A stretch of DNA of 64,000 nucleotides, taken from contig OZ005689.1 in assembly GCA_963930775.1 (NCBI GenBank), positions 10,943,079 to 11,007,078 on the forward strand, in the 5' to 3' direction. The notes under the pieces are model-generated. The model did not search any database. It saw only the letters and a list, made by a program, of their open reading frames with translations, and was not told the DNA's origin. The stretch is from Cliona cf. orientalis (taxonomy: Eukaryota > Porifera > Demospongiae > Clionaida > Clionaidae). Below, piece after piece: positions 1 through 10,052 of the stretch (position 1 is the stretch's first letter; every line of letters starts with the position of its first letter). Both the position numbers and the translations under genes were made by a program.

Positions 1-3000
1 TGGTGAAATGGAAGTATTGATCAAAGCAATTCCAGGTATTACTGAGATTAAAGGTAGCGCAGATCTGGCCCTTAAAGATCAAGATAAGAAAGAAGTAAAC
101 AAGTTTCAGTGCAAGTTTTATGGTGATCTCATACTACATAGTAATCCCTCTACTTTCAGCGATGCCGTTAAAGTGTACAAGGAATTACCAACTTATTTTG
201 GTAAGGAAGGTGAAAAAACGGTTGCTAAGAAAGTGTGGTTGTATCCTTTGAGCAGTCTTGACAGCAAAGCAGCCCGCATGGTGAGAGAAATTAGTACAAA
301 TCTCGTTACACAAGCTCAGCAAGCAATTGAGAGTCTCAATCATATGGAGATGAGAAGCAATGATCTTCTCAATACTGAAGTGTATGGCAGTTTTACTACT
401 TTAAATCAGCAAGTATCTCAGTTTGCACAAATGATTAGCGAACATAGGACAGATCTCATGAAACAGTTGGCCGTAATTTTGCCATCAATCCGTGGTGGAG
501 GAGCCAATGAGAAGGAATTAGCCACTCTGCTTGAAACTTGTGTACACAAGTCACCTTTTAACATGAATTCCCTTAATACATGGCTAAAGGGAAAAGAGGA
601 AGAAGTAAAAGTACTTACACAGTATTTAACTATCATGAAGAATTCCAAAGGTAAATTTTATTACAAAAGCATGTTCTAGTAAATTAATTTTAATATTACT
701 ATTGTGATCAAGTCCAGTATTATTGTGTTCATCTTTTCACATAGGCATAACGATGGCATTTGCTCCGGGTGATATTGATTCTGCAATAAATGATGTAAAC
801 TATGATCATGTCCTCAGTTTTGAATTCAAAGTTGTCAGGAAGAGTTATAGTGCCAGCTTCCTTCATAATATGTTCTCCTTTCTGCGTAATAGGGAGATAA
901 GCTCAAGTTTGGAAGATAACTCTTCACACAAGCCATGGTTTAAAATAGGTGCTATAATCAAGGATCTTCGTCTCAAGACAAAGCAGTTCACAACATTTGC
1001 CAATGCAAATGTTGGAAGCAAGGAAGTCAGGTTTGTCCTAACTGATAGTAGTGAAGACACTGATCAATCCGTCGCTGACAATAAAGGAGCCTTGATTTTA
1101 CACTATGAATATGGTGCTTCCAGTGGAGAGTTTGAGCCTCCCAGTCAACCAAGCAAACCCATAGCAAAAGGCAAAGAGCATAACAATGTTCTGTTAGAGT
1201 GGAAGGCCCCTCAACATGGCTCAGCGTGTGTTGAATGCTACAACGTTAGCTACCGTTGCATCCAAGAGCCATCAGATAAATGGAAAATGCAGAAAACACG
1301 AGGACAAGAAACTTCCATTGCAATTAACAACTTAAGTCCAGACACAAGTTATGTTTTCAAAGTATGTGCTGAATGTCCTCTAGGAATCAGTCAGGAGAGT
1401 GAGCAGAGTAATGTAATTGAAACCAAGTCTGCTCCTGTCAATTTGCACCTACAAAATGTCATAGCTCAATCCACACCTATGCTTGCTAGTGGACCACCAG
1501 TTACTTACAAAATAAAAGCAAGACCTATGCGTCTAAAACAGAAACACAAGAATATTTCCAAAATGGAATTTGGTATTCCACCTCATCCAGCTAAGCCAAC
1601 CAAAGTATTGATGGTTGTGGGTGCTACTGGAGCTGGAAAAAGCACATTAATCAATGGAATAATTAACTACATCTTCAAAGTCAAATGGGAGAACGAGTTT
1701 CGTTTCAAGTTGATTCATGATGAAGTGACCCAGGGCCAAGCTCATAGCCAGACCCAAATGATCACTGCCTATACTTTTTATTGGCATGACGGGTCACCTT
1801 TAGGGTGCAACCTGACAATTATTGATACTCCTGGATTCGGTGATACTCGAGGTCTAGAAAGGGATCAAGAAATCACAAAACAAATAAGAGAATTCTTTCA
1901 AATGAAAGGAAATGATGGTATTGATGAGCTGCATGCAATTGGATTTGTAACTCAGGCATCTCTAGCACGGCTTACTCCAACTCAAAAGTACATATCCGAT
2001 TCAATCCTTTCTGTATTTGGAAAGGATATCAAGGACAGCATATTCATTATGACAACTTTTGCTGATGGTGCTGATCCACCAGTTATGGAAGCCATTAGAG
2101 AAGCAAAAATTCCACATGCAGCTTTTTTCCCTTTCAATAATTCAGCACTTTTTGCTAATCCAAATGGAGCCAAATCAAGGCATGCAAAGTTATTTTGGGA
2201 GATGGGCACATGTAGTTTTGACGACTTTTTTGCCAAATTTATGCAAATGGAAGGAGTTAGTCTTCAGTTGACACGACAAGTTCTAGAGGAACGTCACCAG
2301 CTGGAAACCATAGTTGTAGGTATTCAGCCAAAAATTGATGCTGGTCTTGCTAAAATTGATGAACTGCACCAGGAAGAACAAGTACTCAAAGACAGAGAAT
2401 CGGAAATTTTGGCTAATGAGGATTTTACTTATTCAATCACTGTAACAAAACAACGGCAAGTTAATGCACCAAGAGGCACATATGTAACCAATTGTGCTAC
2501 CTGCCATTATACCTGTCATAAGAGTTGTGCTTTTGATGATGATCGAGATAAATGGAAATGCAGTGCAATGGATGGTGGAGGTCAAAGCAATGCAAAATGT
2601 ACAGTTTGCCCAGGTTCTTGTTCATGGAATAAACATTTCAATAATGGCTATCATTTTGAGCTGTATCAAGAAGTGGAAACCAGAACTAAACAAGAGCTTC
2701 TGGATCGATATAATGAAGCCAAATCTGCTAAAGCGAATGTTGAAAGTATTATTATTAAAATGGAAAGCGAGTTGGAACAACTGCAGAAAACAGTCCTATT
2801 CAATATACGTCGAGCTCGTACTTGCCTACAGCGTCTCGATGATATAGCTCTTAAACCTAATCCTCTCACTGAAGTCGAGTATATAGATCTCCTTATAAAA
2901 TCCGAAGAACAACAGAAGAAGCCTGGATGGAAAAAACGTGTTGACTATTTCTACCAAGTTCGTAAGCAAGCAGAAGTATTGGCCAAAGTCAAAGATCAGA

Positions 3001-3095
3001 AAGAATTTGAAGAGATGGCGAAACAAAGCAGCAAGTCTCTTTGGCAACGATTTTCTTCTTGGGGATCTGGTCTATTCTCAAGCTCAAGCAAATAA
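1..3095 (+). CDS. SNTX-like / FN3 / GTPase multidomain protein (3' part, 2 exons)
   Basis: Two exons are visible: 1-650 (enters the window open, frame starting at base 2) and 745-3095, joined across a 94-bp GT-AG intron in phase 1. The first exon has the hallmark of the stonustoxin/neoverrucotoxin (SNTX) family: a CKFYGDLIL stretch, then SNPSTF, DAVKVYKELP and KVWLYPL, followed by helical sequence. The second exon holds a fibronectin III domain (codons for LEWKAP and YVFKVCAE, about 1140-1430). A P-loop GTPase follows, with GATGAGKST at about 1620-1646 and DTPGFGDTRG near 1824, as in AIG1/GIMAP-like GTPases. After it come a Cys/His cluster (CATCHYTCHKSC and CTVCPGSC, 2490-2630) and a coiled-coil tail. 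There is no signal peptide in what is visible, so a cytosolic protein is likely. SNTX-domain proteins of this kind are widespread in animals and are not necessarily toxins. The nucleotide-binding role is supported by motifs; the biological role is unknown. Confidence 0.85.
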
Positions 3096-3351
3096 CACAA
3101 TGTCATAATGTTATTATTGAACACTAATTCAAGTTTGGAAGATATGTTACAGTAATAATTAGTATGCACAATGGGGCACCATACAAACAATTATTAACTT
3201 GTTTTATTATAATATGGAGGCATGTAAAATACTCCAGAAACCATTTCAAAGTGTTTGTGTAACCATTACAATAGATACACATTTCAAGGCCACAAGTAGC
3301 CTTTTGCTTTCTCTTGATCATATTATAATAATATTATTATAGTTAATATAG
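3096..3351. other. 3' flank of the GTPase gene
   Basis: AT-rich sequence directly after the stop codon, presumably 3' UTR and intergenic DNA. It ends in a short palindromic TAA/TTA tract near 3325-3340. I see no coding potential. Confidence 0.5.
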
Positions 3352-4112
3352 CTAGAGAGTTGTTACAATTAATGATTTTGTACTTGTGTCAAATAATTCA
3401 TGATCAATGCATCCTCTTCTGTATTCTCCATGGTTACTGGAATAGATCATAATCTAAGACAGCATGCATGCATGCGTGCACACATAATATATATAATAAT
3501 GATTAAATATTATATTAATTGTAAGGTTTGTATGGCAGGGTTAGTCTCCAGGATGTTAGGGGATGAATGGCAGAAAAGGTATGCTATTTCTAGGTAAATT
3601 TTTTTAGGTGAAGAAATAGCATGAAGCAGAAATAGCACGCTATTTATATGTAGGAGTTAGGGGATAAAATTATAGCATAATAGCTCTAAAATAGCACATT
3701 GTTTCTAAGTAGTGCCCTTATGTTTAACACTCTTCCTAACGAAATAAGATCCTCGTGCAGAAGGCCACTTTCAGAAGAGCACTGATCAGGCACTCCCAAA
3801 CTCATTAATAATTATGTACTAGTTAATATTGTTGAGTTTGTGATGTGTAATTAGCTGTATACAGGATCTGCATGAAAATCTACTTTGTGTAGATGCAGCA
3901 TAATATCTGTCAAAAATAATTTATTACTACTACTAAGTAGAGATTAGGGATGAAATAGCATGATATATGCTGTCTTAGACTCTAATTAATGATCTATTCC
4001 ACTAACCATGGCGAATACAGAGGAGAGTGAATTATCCTAATGACCCGTTAAATTATTTGACACAAGGAAATAAGTACAAAATCATTAATTTGATGTAGTA
4101 ACAGTACACGCA
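3352..4112. mobile_element. Non-autonomous TIR element (MITE), about 0.75 kb
   Basis: Bases about 3360-3475 (from TTAATGATTTTGTACTT to TCTAAGACAGCAT) recur in reverse complement at about 3956-4105, with a few indels, giving terminal inverted repeats of more than 100 bp. The interior repeats short motifs such as AAATAGCA and has no open frame. Exact ends and target duplication could not be fixed by eye. Confidence 0.7.
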
Positions 4113-4340
4113 TTATTACAGTAACTGTTACTTTTGACTCCTCTGCATTAACTAATGTTCCAGAACTTTAAGAGCTCATCAAGTTGTTTACAGTTTGGAA
4201 ACTGGAATATTCAGATCATGAGGTTTCTTATGCTGATTATTAATGATCTAGAATCAAGGCACGAAACTGAGATAACTACCTATTATGGTTAAAATAATGA
4301 TTCTTAATTAACTAAACGCAAAGGAATATACACATGTTGG

Positions 4341-4412
4341 GTACTGCACAGGCTTCAGTAAAGATATAGTACTACACTGCAGTACTATCTTTACCGAAGC
4401 CTGTGGTGCAAG
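4341..4412. repeat. Short hairpin palindrome
   Basis: The arms read CAGGCTTCAGTAAAGATA and its near-perfect complement TATCTTTACCGAAGCCTG around an AGTACT core. It is probably a small fold-back element or a remnant of one. Confidence 0.6.
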
Positions 4413-4554
4413 TTTGGTATTTGTAGCACATTGTAGTGAGTAGTTATGATCCCTGAATCTTCATAATAATTATAATATTTAAATGTGCATGTGCAGGTTT
4501 TTGTAATTAATTTTTTGGGATTAATTCTGACATGCCTACCATTTATTTCAGTAT

Positions 4555-5848
4555 TCCTAGTCAGGTGTACACTTAAGCCTAACCGTGGACTCTGACCTGT
4601 TGGTTAATGAGCTGTATTTGGCGATAATCACTACCATTAACACTGATGGGGAAAGAAACACCAATGTGACCGTGGAATTCGATAATAATATCATTATTAA
4701 TTTTTTACTTTAATTATTTACGAAACATCAATGTAAATGTTTGTGTAGATACCTATGATGTGGAGTCAGTGAGTGGTAGAGCTATACCTGGTGGATTGGA
4801 GCTGGACTGTACATTTAATTGCTGAAGGATCACGAGCTCAAAGTTGTATACTGGAGGAATGCTGTATGAATCTAAACATCGTTAGGGAGAATCTTCAGCA
4901 AAGTGCGCAACTGCATGATAGGATTTCAGCCTGGATTGTACACTGTCAAGAATGTGACTGAAGTTGAGAGTGATGGGGTAGTGTGACTCTCCATAGGAGA
5001 ATTGATGTTACAGTACTACAATCATCCATCACTGAGCCTCCTCCTACTACGTATACTGTAACAGCTCTAATAGGAACAATCTCAGGTGGCTTATAAATAA
5101 TAATATTAATATTGATGATTATGTAGCTATAATTATAAGTTTCTGCTATTTCAGATTCCTCTTCGGTTGGTGGAGTGTCAAGCTCTTCTGCACCAGCTGT
5201 AGGTCCTATAGTTGGAGGTATAAAATTTTACAGTTCTCAGTAATCTAATAGCTAAAACAGGAGTATTAGTGATATCATAATAACAGCTGTTAAATAAGAA
5301 ATAACCATACCGTGCACGCACATAGCTATAGTACCAGGTCGATCGGGCGCATGCGTGCAACAGATAATTACATTCTAATAGTCATGTGACTACGTTACTG
5401 CAATCTGATTGGCCACATACGATTTTCAACGTGGGGACATGTATGGTAGTGTGACCCTTTTCACCAGGCCCTTTCTCCCTTTTTGCGTAGGAGGGGCTGG
5501 GCACGAGACTAACTTTCAGCTTACTAGAATTAATATTAGAATAGTATACAATGCAACCAGTATACAGATATATAAAGCAGCCACTGTATCCAAACATTAT
5601 TGGAAATCATGTGTGTGCACTAGTACTGTAGTAGTAGTTGTGGTATACCATCAACAAAAGCTACACCAGAGGAATCAAGAGACCCCACAAAGTAGTTGTC
5701 ATGTTCGTGTGTGTTTTGGCATCTCCACCAATATTACTAAGATTAGCTGCAGGTTACGAGGAGCCGTATGACGGGGCTGTATCTAGACTACCATAAATAG
5801 AGCCTGCAATGGAAGAGTGTCCTGCTTATGGAGTGTTTTCCAATTGAG
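4555..5848 (+). pseudogene. Broken Ig/FN3 receptor copy (3' half)
   Basis: Bases 4555-5050 match the third and fourth extracellular exons of the receptors at 14008 and 17526, and 5155-5220 and 5610-5848 match their stalk and tail exons. The copy is damaged. A 4-bp insertion follows the TACATTT at about 4810. A 27-bp in-frame deletion removes the Cys-containing stretch near 4855. Further 4-bp and 2-bp insertions shift the frame near 4915 and 4976. In the tail a CAA codon has become TAA in CTACCATAAATAG at about 5793. The membrane-spanning exon is largely missing and the Ig/first FN3 exon is absent. It is a relic of the same duplication that built the downstream array, with the same exon order as its relatives. 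Confidence 0.8.
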
Positions 5849-6169
5849 AGTTTGCTATCATAATCTGATACGAGTGAATCAGATGTTATTGTAAACATGT
5901 ATACAAGTATCCATAACAGATATTATTATACAGTATCCACACAGACATTATCATTATGAGTGCTTGTTGATAGTTGAGACAAATTCTGATTGTGTCCAAA
6001 AACGTGCTCATGCAACGCAAGGCTTTGCATTGGACCGCGATTAAATTTTGTTGATGCAAGCTCTTTTACTCAGAATTGTTTTCCCTCCCTATAGCATAAT
6101 AAAGATTATTAAGTCGATGATTCTTTCAGGATAAATACACAAAGTGTGTTTTCCAATCCATTGTTTGAA
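5849..6169 (+). repeat. Conserved 3' flank of the receptor unit
   Basis: The stretch from CAAGGCTTTGCATTGGACCG to the GATTCTTTCAGGATAAATAC and AATCCATTG stretches matches 19795-19818 and 20560-20670 behind receptor 3. It therefore belongs to the duplicated unit. At the point where receptor 3 carries a hAT insertion, this copy is uninterrupted. Confidence 0.65.
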
Positions 6170-7000
6170 TCACAACAGGAATATGTGACCTGCTCTGAGA
6201 AAAGGGACCACTCAGGATATTAAAATTGTCATACAAATTGAGTTTTTAGCATGAAAAATTAATTATGATTGCTCTGCGTGTGATGAATCCAATGGTGCAA
6301 GTTTTATGAAAAAATATTGATTATAAGTGGAGTTATGAGCATTTTTATGCTCTTGGATAAATATAATATTCATTTTTCGGAGAATGCGCATTTTTAATAT
6401 TAAGTTGTATGTATCCGAGCAATTGTTTGCACCCATAATGTATTACAACTATATATAAAATTATCACTGTAAAAACTCAAGGGTTGTTTCAATCCATTTT
6501 GGTTACCTCAGTTGCAAAAGGAATGTCTCAGTAACTCACATAGCCCATTATAAATCAAGGGTTGTTAATCAATTGAGTTATTGAACCAGTAATGAGTTAA
6601 TCAATTGAATTATTGTTGCAATAATTCAATTGATTAACTCATTACTAAAGTAGTAGAAAATAAAATATCTTACATTACTTAACTATTAGTAGTCATTGGG
6701 CTCTACGACTGAATGTAAGTTATTCTGTTTACGATGGGCTATGTGAGTTACTGAGACATTCCTTTTGCAACTGAGGTAACCCAAATGGATTGAAACAACC
6801 CTTGAGTTTTTACATAATATATATATACATAAACAAAGAATATTATCAATATGAAGCCAAATTTCTACATTTTCTGATAGAGTAAAAAGCAGATAAATGA
6901 AAAATATTTATTTTCCCCACATTTTAGCAATTATTGGAAAATGACATTAATTTTTATCCTGAGTGGTCCCTTTTCTCAGTCACATAAAAATTATTGTAAT
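6170..7000. mobile_element. Nested fold-back / TIR element, about 0.8 kb
   Basis: Three inverted repeats are stacked inside each other. The outer pair at about 6183-6232 and 6940-6987 contains GAGAAAAGGGACCACTCAGG and its complement. The middle pair is 6473-6553 and 6731-6812, about 80 bp. The inner palindrome is 6588-6646, about 28-bp arms around TTG. The related flank behind receptor 3 (about 20670-20700) lacks it, so it is an insertion. No open frame is present. Confidence 0.75.
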
Positions 7001-7004
7001 AATA

Positions 7005-7230
7005 ATAAATGTGCGTACGTGTATGTAGCATTATGCGTAATTATGAGTATGTGTGTATGCGTTATAAATTATACACGATGCTAACTATTGATTATGATCA
7101 TGTACAATGTCATATCTCAGATAGTAGCTTCCATGTGTGCATGTATGCACCAATATATCTTAAACCGTTAGACGTGGCATTGACAATTGCCATACTCCCC
7201 CCCCCCCCCACCTCCAAAATAAATTAGAAA
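7005..7230 (+). repeat. Receptor-unit 3' flank with poly-C tract
   Basis: This matches 20741-20880 and, more weakly, 13400-13560. Shared words include TCATATCTCAGATA versus TCATGTCTCAGATA, then TGGCATTGACAATTGCCATA followed by a C homopolymer. It is duplicated flanking DNA. The short open frames here are incidental. Confidence 0.65.
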
Positions 7231-7489
7231 GAATGTGAGGGACAGTAGAAAATTTGAAGCAAAAATAGGTAAGTATTATAGCATTGATTTAAAACAAATT
7301 TGAACCTCAATACATGATAATGTGGTACAAAATAGTGTACTCATAATAATATGTTTTATTATGCATGAAATACTGGCAGAATAAAGAATATACTAGCCAT
7401 AACGTGGAAATATTGCTTGCATACCTTGGTACAAATCTAAGATATTATTAATATACTCCCACTTGATGTTCACATGATATCTAAGCATA

Positions 7490-7862
7490 AACGGATGTTT
7501 TAATATCACACATGAAAGGGAGGCAAATCTGCTTATATAGCACTCGAACATCAGTGGGGATTGCAAGGGTTGGCACAATACCAGTATTGCACTAGGTATA
7601 ACTCCTTATCAGTATTACGTAGTACGTTCGACCTTTACCGCATTAAAGACAGCGGAACATGGCATAACTCCTTACTAGTGTTGCAGTACGTACGTGTCGA
7701 CCCCTTACCACGTACTTTGCTGTACCGGGCATAACTCCTTACCAGTATTGCCAAAGCATGATCTGTCGACCCCTTACCGTATGCGGTTCAGTTGAACGTG
7801 GCATAACTCCTTACCAGTATGGCCATAGCATGATCGGTCGACCCCTTACCGTACAGAAGGGA
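7490..7862 (+). repeat. Minisatellite-bearing dispersed repeat (unit about 65-75 bp, 4 copies)
   Basis: Four imperfect units carry GGCATAACTCCTTACCAGTAT and, about 30 bases on, GTCGACCCCTTACC. A reverse-oriented relative lies at 39830-40010. Open frames across it repeat the same peptide and look incidental. Confidence 0.75.
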
Positions 7863-8282
7863 ACCACCATTATAGTCTTACACCCAAGGGTGTATGAAAA
7901 TACACGCTATAGCTGCATAGTATTAAAAGCATGGTGGAAAATATTTTAAAATAATTTCCAATAGCACTGGCAGCTGACACATTAAAGTTTAATCATCCTA
8001 CTGAAACTGAAATTAGAATGATAATAATTATCGTGGAAATAGATCTACGCAGGATAGAGCAGAAAGTTTTTGAGATTGTGACGCAAATTCTAGCCTATCC
8101 TTCATATTTCCTATGAAATAATAATTATAATAATAATATTATTATTCCGAACACATTGTGTCTGGTCATGACTGCAGTCGACTCTTAGACTAACAGTAAT
8201 TTCCGTCCATTGGGAGAAGTTGCTATAAATTTGCATGCAAGATCATCTATCAATGCAGTGACAGTTTTGGCTGAAATTTCCA
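7863..8282. other. Non-coding spacer
   Basis: AT-rich sequence with a palindromic TAATAATATTATTA tract near 8125. No gene signal is visible, apart from a possible degraded upstream exon of the Vps62-like relic at about 8195-8282. Confidence 0.4.
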
Positions 8283-9067
8283 ATGCTCTCGCCCCACCCA
8301 TTGGTTTCATATATAGAAGTGTGGAATGACCAAGGCAGTGGTGCTCATACAGAGGTCAGAGTGATGTGGATGAATCCACCCTCAGGCTACACCTGTCTAG
8401 GATATGTTATTGAAGCACAATGCCATAATATTAATAAATTTGGTACTACCTATCCCACAAGGGACGCTGATGTTTGTAGGTATTATCTAAAATATAATTT
8501 TGGGTGTGTACAGTAGTCTTTTTATTCTTTACAAATTCAATAGGTATGTCAAATTCAACTATGTTACTAATGACAAAGTGAACTATGAAGTGATCTAGAG
8601 AGATCGTGGCTCCGGAGCTAAAAGGAATGTGTCCTTCGATGCCAATACTTACATCCTGAGCAGCACTGGCATGGACTCTGGAGCCTTTACGGCATTTCCC
8701 ACCCACTCAGTGTAATCCGGAGCTCTAGCTACCAGCTGAAAAAGTCAGCAGGACTAGCTACACATATAAGTAGCACTCATTGCTTACCGAGTCTACAACA
8801 CTCAGTCTGAGAGAATCTGGAAGGGCTCTGGAAGTGGAGCATATCGGAATTTTTCATATCATAGGGTGGTAGAGCCCTCATGCAAGTACTTGTTGGGGGA
8901 CATTGCAGTTGGTTCTCACTCTAGTCCTTTCTATGGCATAGCTGTCAAAGCAATCGAACCCGATGCTTTGTATATAGCACCTTTTGCATGGGGTGTGGAT
9001 GGATGACGGACCTGGAGCAAGACACAACGTTGCATTTTACTATAACCTATCTGCATGTCCATCTTAG
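8283..9067 (+). pseudogene. Vps62-domain (DUF946-type) protein, broken
   Basis: Three blocks of this family appear in order. VWNDQGSGAHTEV plus PPSGYTCLGYV is at 8310-8420. RDRGSGAKRNVSF and ANTYILSSTGMDSGAFTAFP are at 8601-8703. IWKGSGSGAYRNFSY, LLGDIAVGSHSSPFYGIAVK and DDGPGARHNVAFYY run from 8818 to 9045. Repeated GSGA.r-nv-f units and LGdiAvgsh are typical of Vps62-like proteins. The reading frame is broken: a TAG replaces the expected Trp before RDRGSGA (8596-8598), a TAA follows FPTHSV, and the last block is in another frame. An intron could explain one shift but not the stops. The cellular role of the animal family is not established. Confidence 0.72.
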
Positions 9068-10052
9068 TCAACCGAGGGCCTTAGTATAATATTAATAAAA
9101 CGTTCGTGTATGTACACTGAAATTCAATGTTACATCATTATTATAGTCTTCTGATTAGATCTCTAGCTACCAGAAATTGAGCATTGCAACAAACAAAATT
9201 TAATAGGTACACACCAACTGTGCATGTGCCCGTTTGAGCTTAAATTTTAATGAGTGCATGCATGAGCGTAATCAGTACGCCAAGTTCCTTGCGACGTATT
9301 TTTAGGAAAATAAATTTTATTTAATTCCTCCTGATTATTTCGGGTAATTTTTGATCAAAAATAAATCCCAGTAGTTTGATTTGGTGACCTATTGTGATAT
9401 TATGATACTTAATTTAATTAAAATCTGGAGGGGGGGGAGTTAGGGTGTTTGGAGGGAAAGCTACCCCCTGTGTGCCCCCCCACCACCCCCCCCCCCCCCC
9501 CCGATGAATGCAATAGAAACCCTGTAAACTGTATGTCATGGAATACTTTGAGCCTCTAATAAAACACAAACGGACTATTATTTACGGTGGCCGAGAGGGA
9601 CACTGCTGTGTTGGAGCCTGCGGCTAGCCGCCGCGGCTAAGCCGTGCCCCACCAAAACTTTATTCGGTTTACGAATGGTTAAGCGGAAATTGTTAGGTGT
9701 GATCTAGATCTTACTGTGATCGTTGAGTTTTCTCTGGAATTCAGGCCTCGGCGTGTTTATCCAGAAATAACAAAATGCTACGATCTTAGTGCTCATAAAA
9801 CATCATCTAGTCTTAGATCTATTTCCCTCATTATCATTGTTGCTACAGTAGCTAGCACAACCTGTAGCAACAATGTAAACCACAGGAAGTGGGCAAGGTT
9901 TAGTGGTTACATAATGATATTCATGCATAATGAATAATGAGTAATGACCGCCGTCCGTATGCTCTCCAGGCATCGGAGAGGATGGGAAACAAGTATTTAA
10001 GTTACAGTGGCCTAATAGTTGATCATTACTAAACTATATTATGTGCTAAAGG
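9068..10052. other. Intergenic DNA with homopolymer G/C tracts
   Basis: It contains a G-rich stretch at 9428-9440 and a C-rich stretch at 9474-9502, able to pair or to form G4-type structures on the opposite strand. A GC-rich palindromic patch lies at 9618-9645 (GCGGCTAGCCGCCGCGGCTAAGCC). I see no gene here. The end of the region is the promoter side of receptor 1. Confidence 0.5.
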
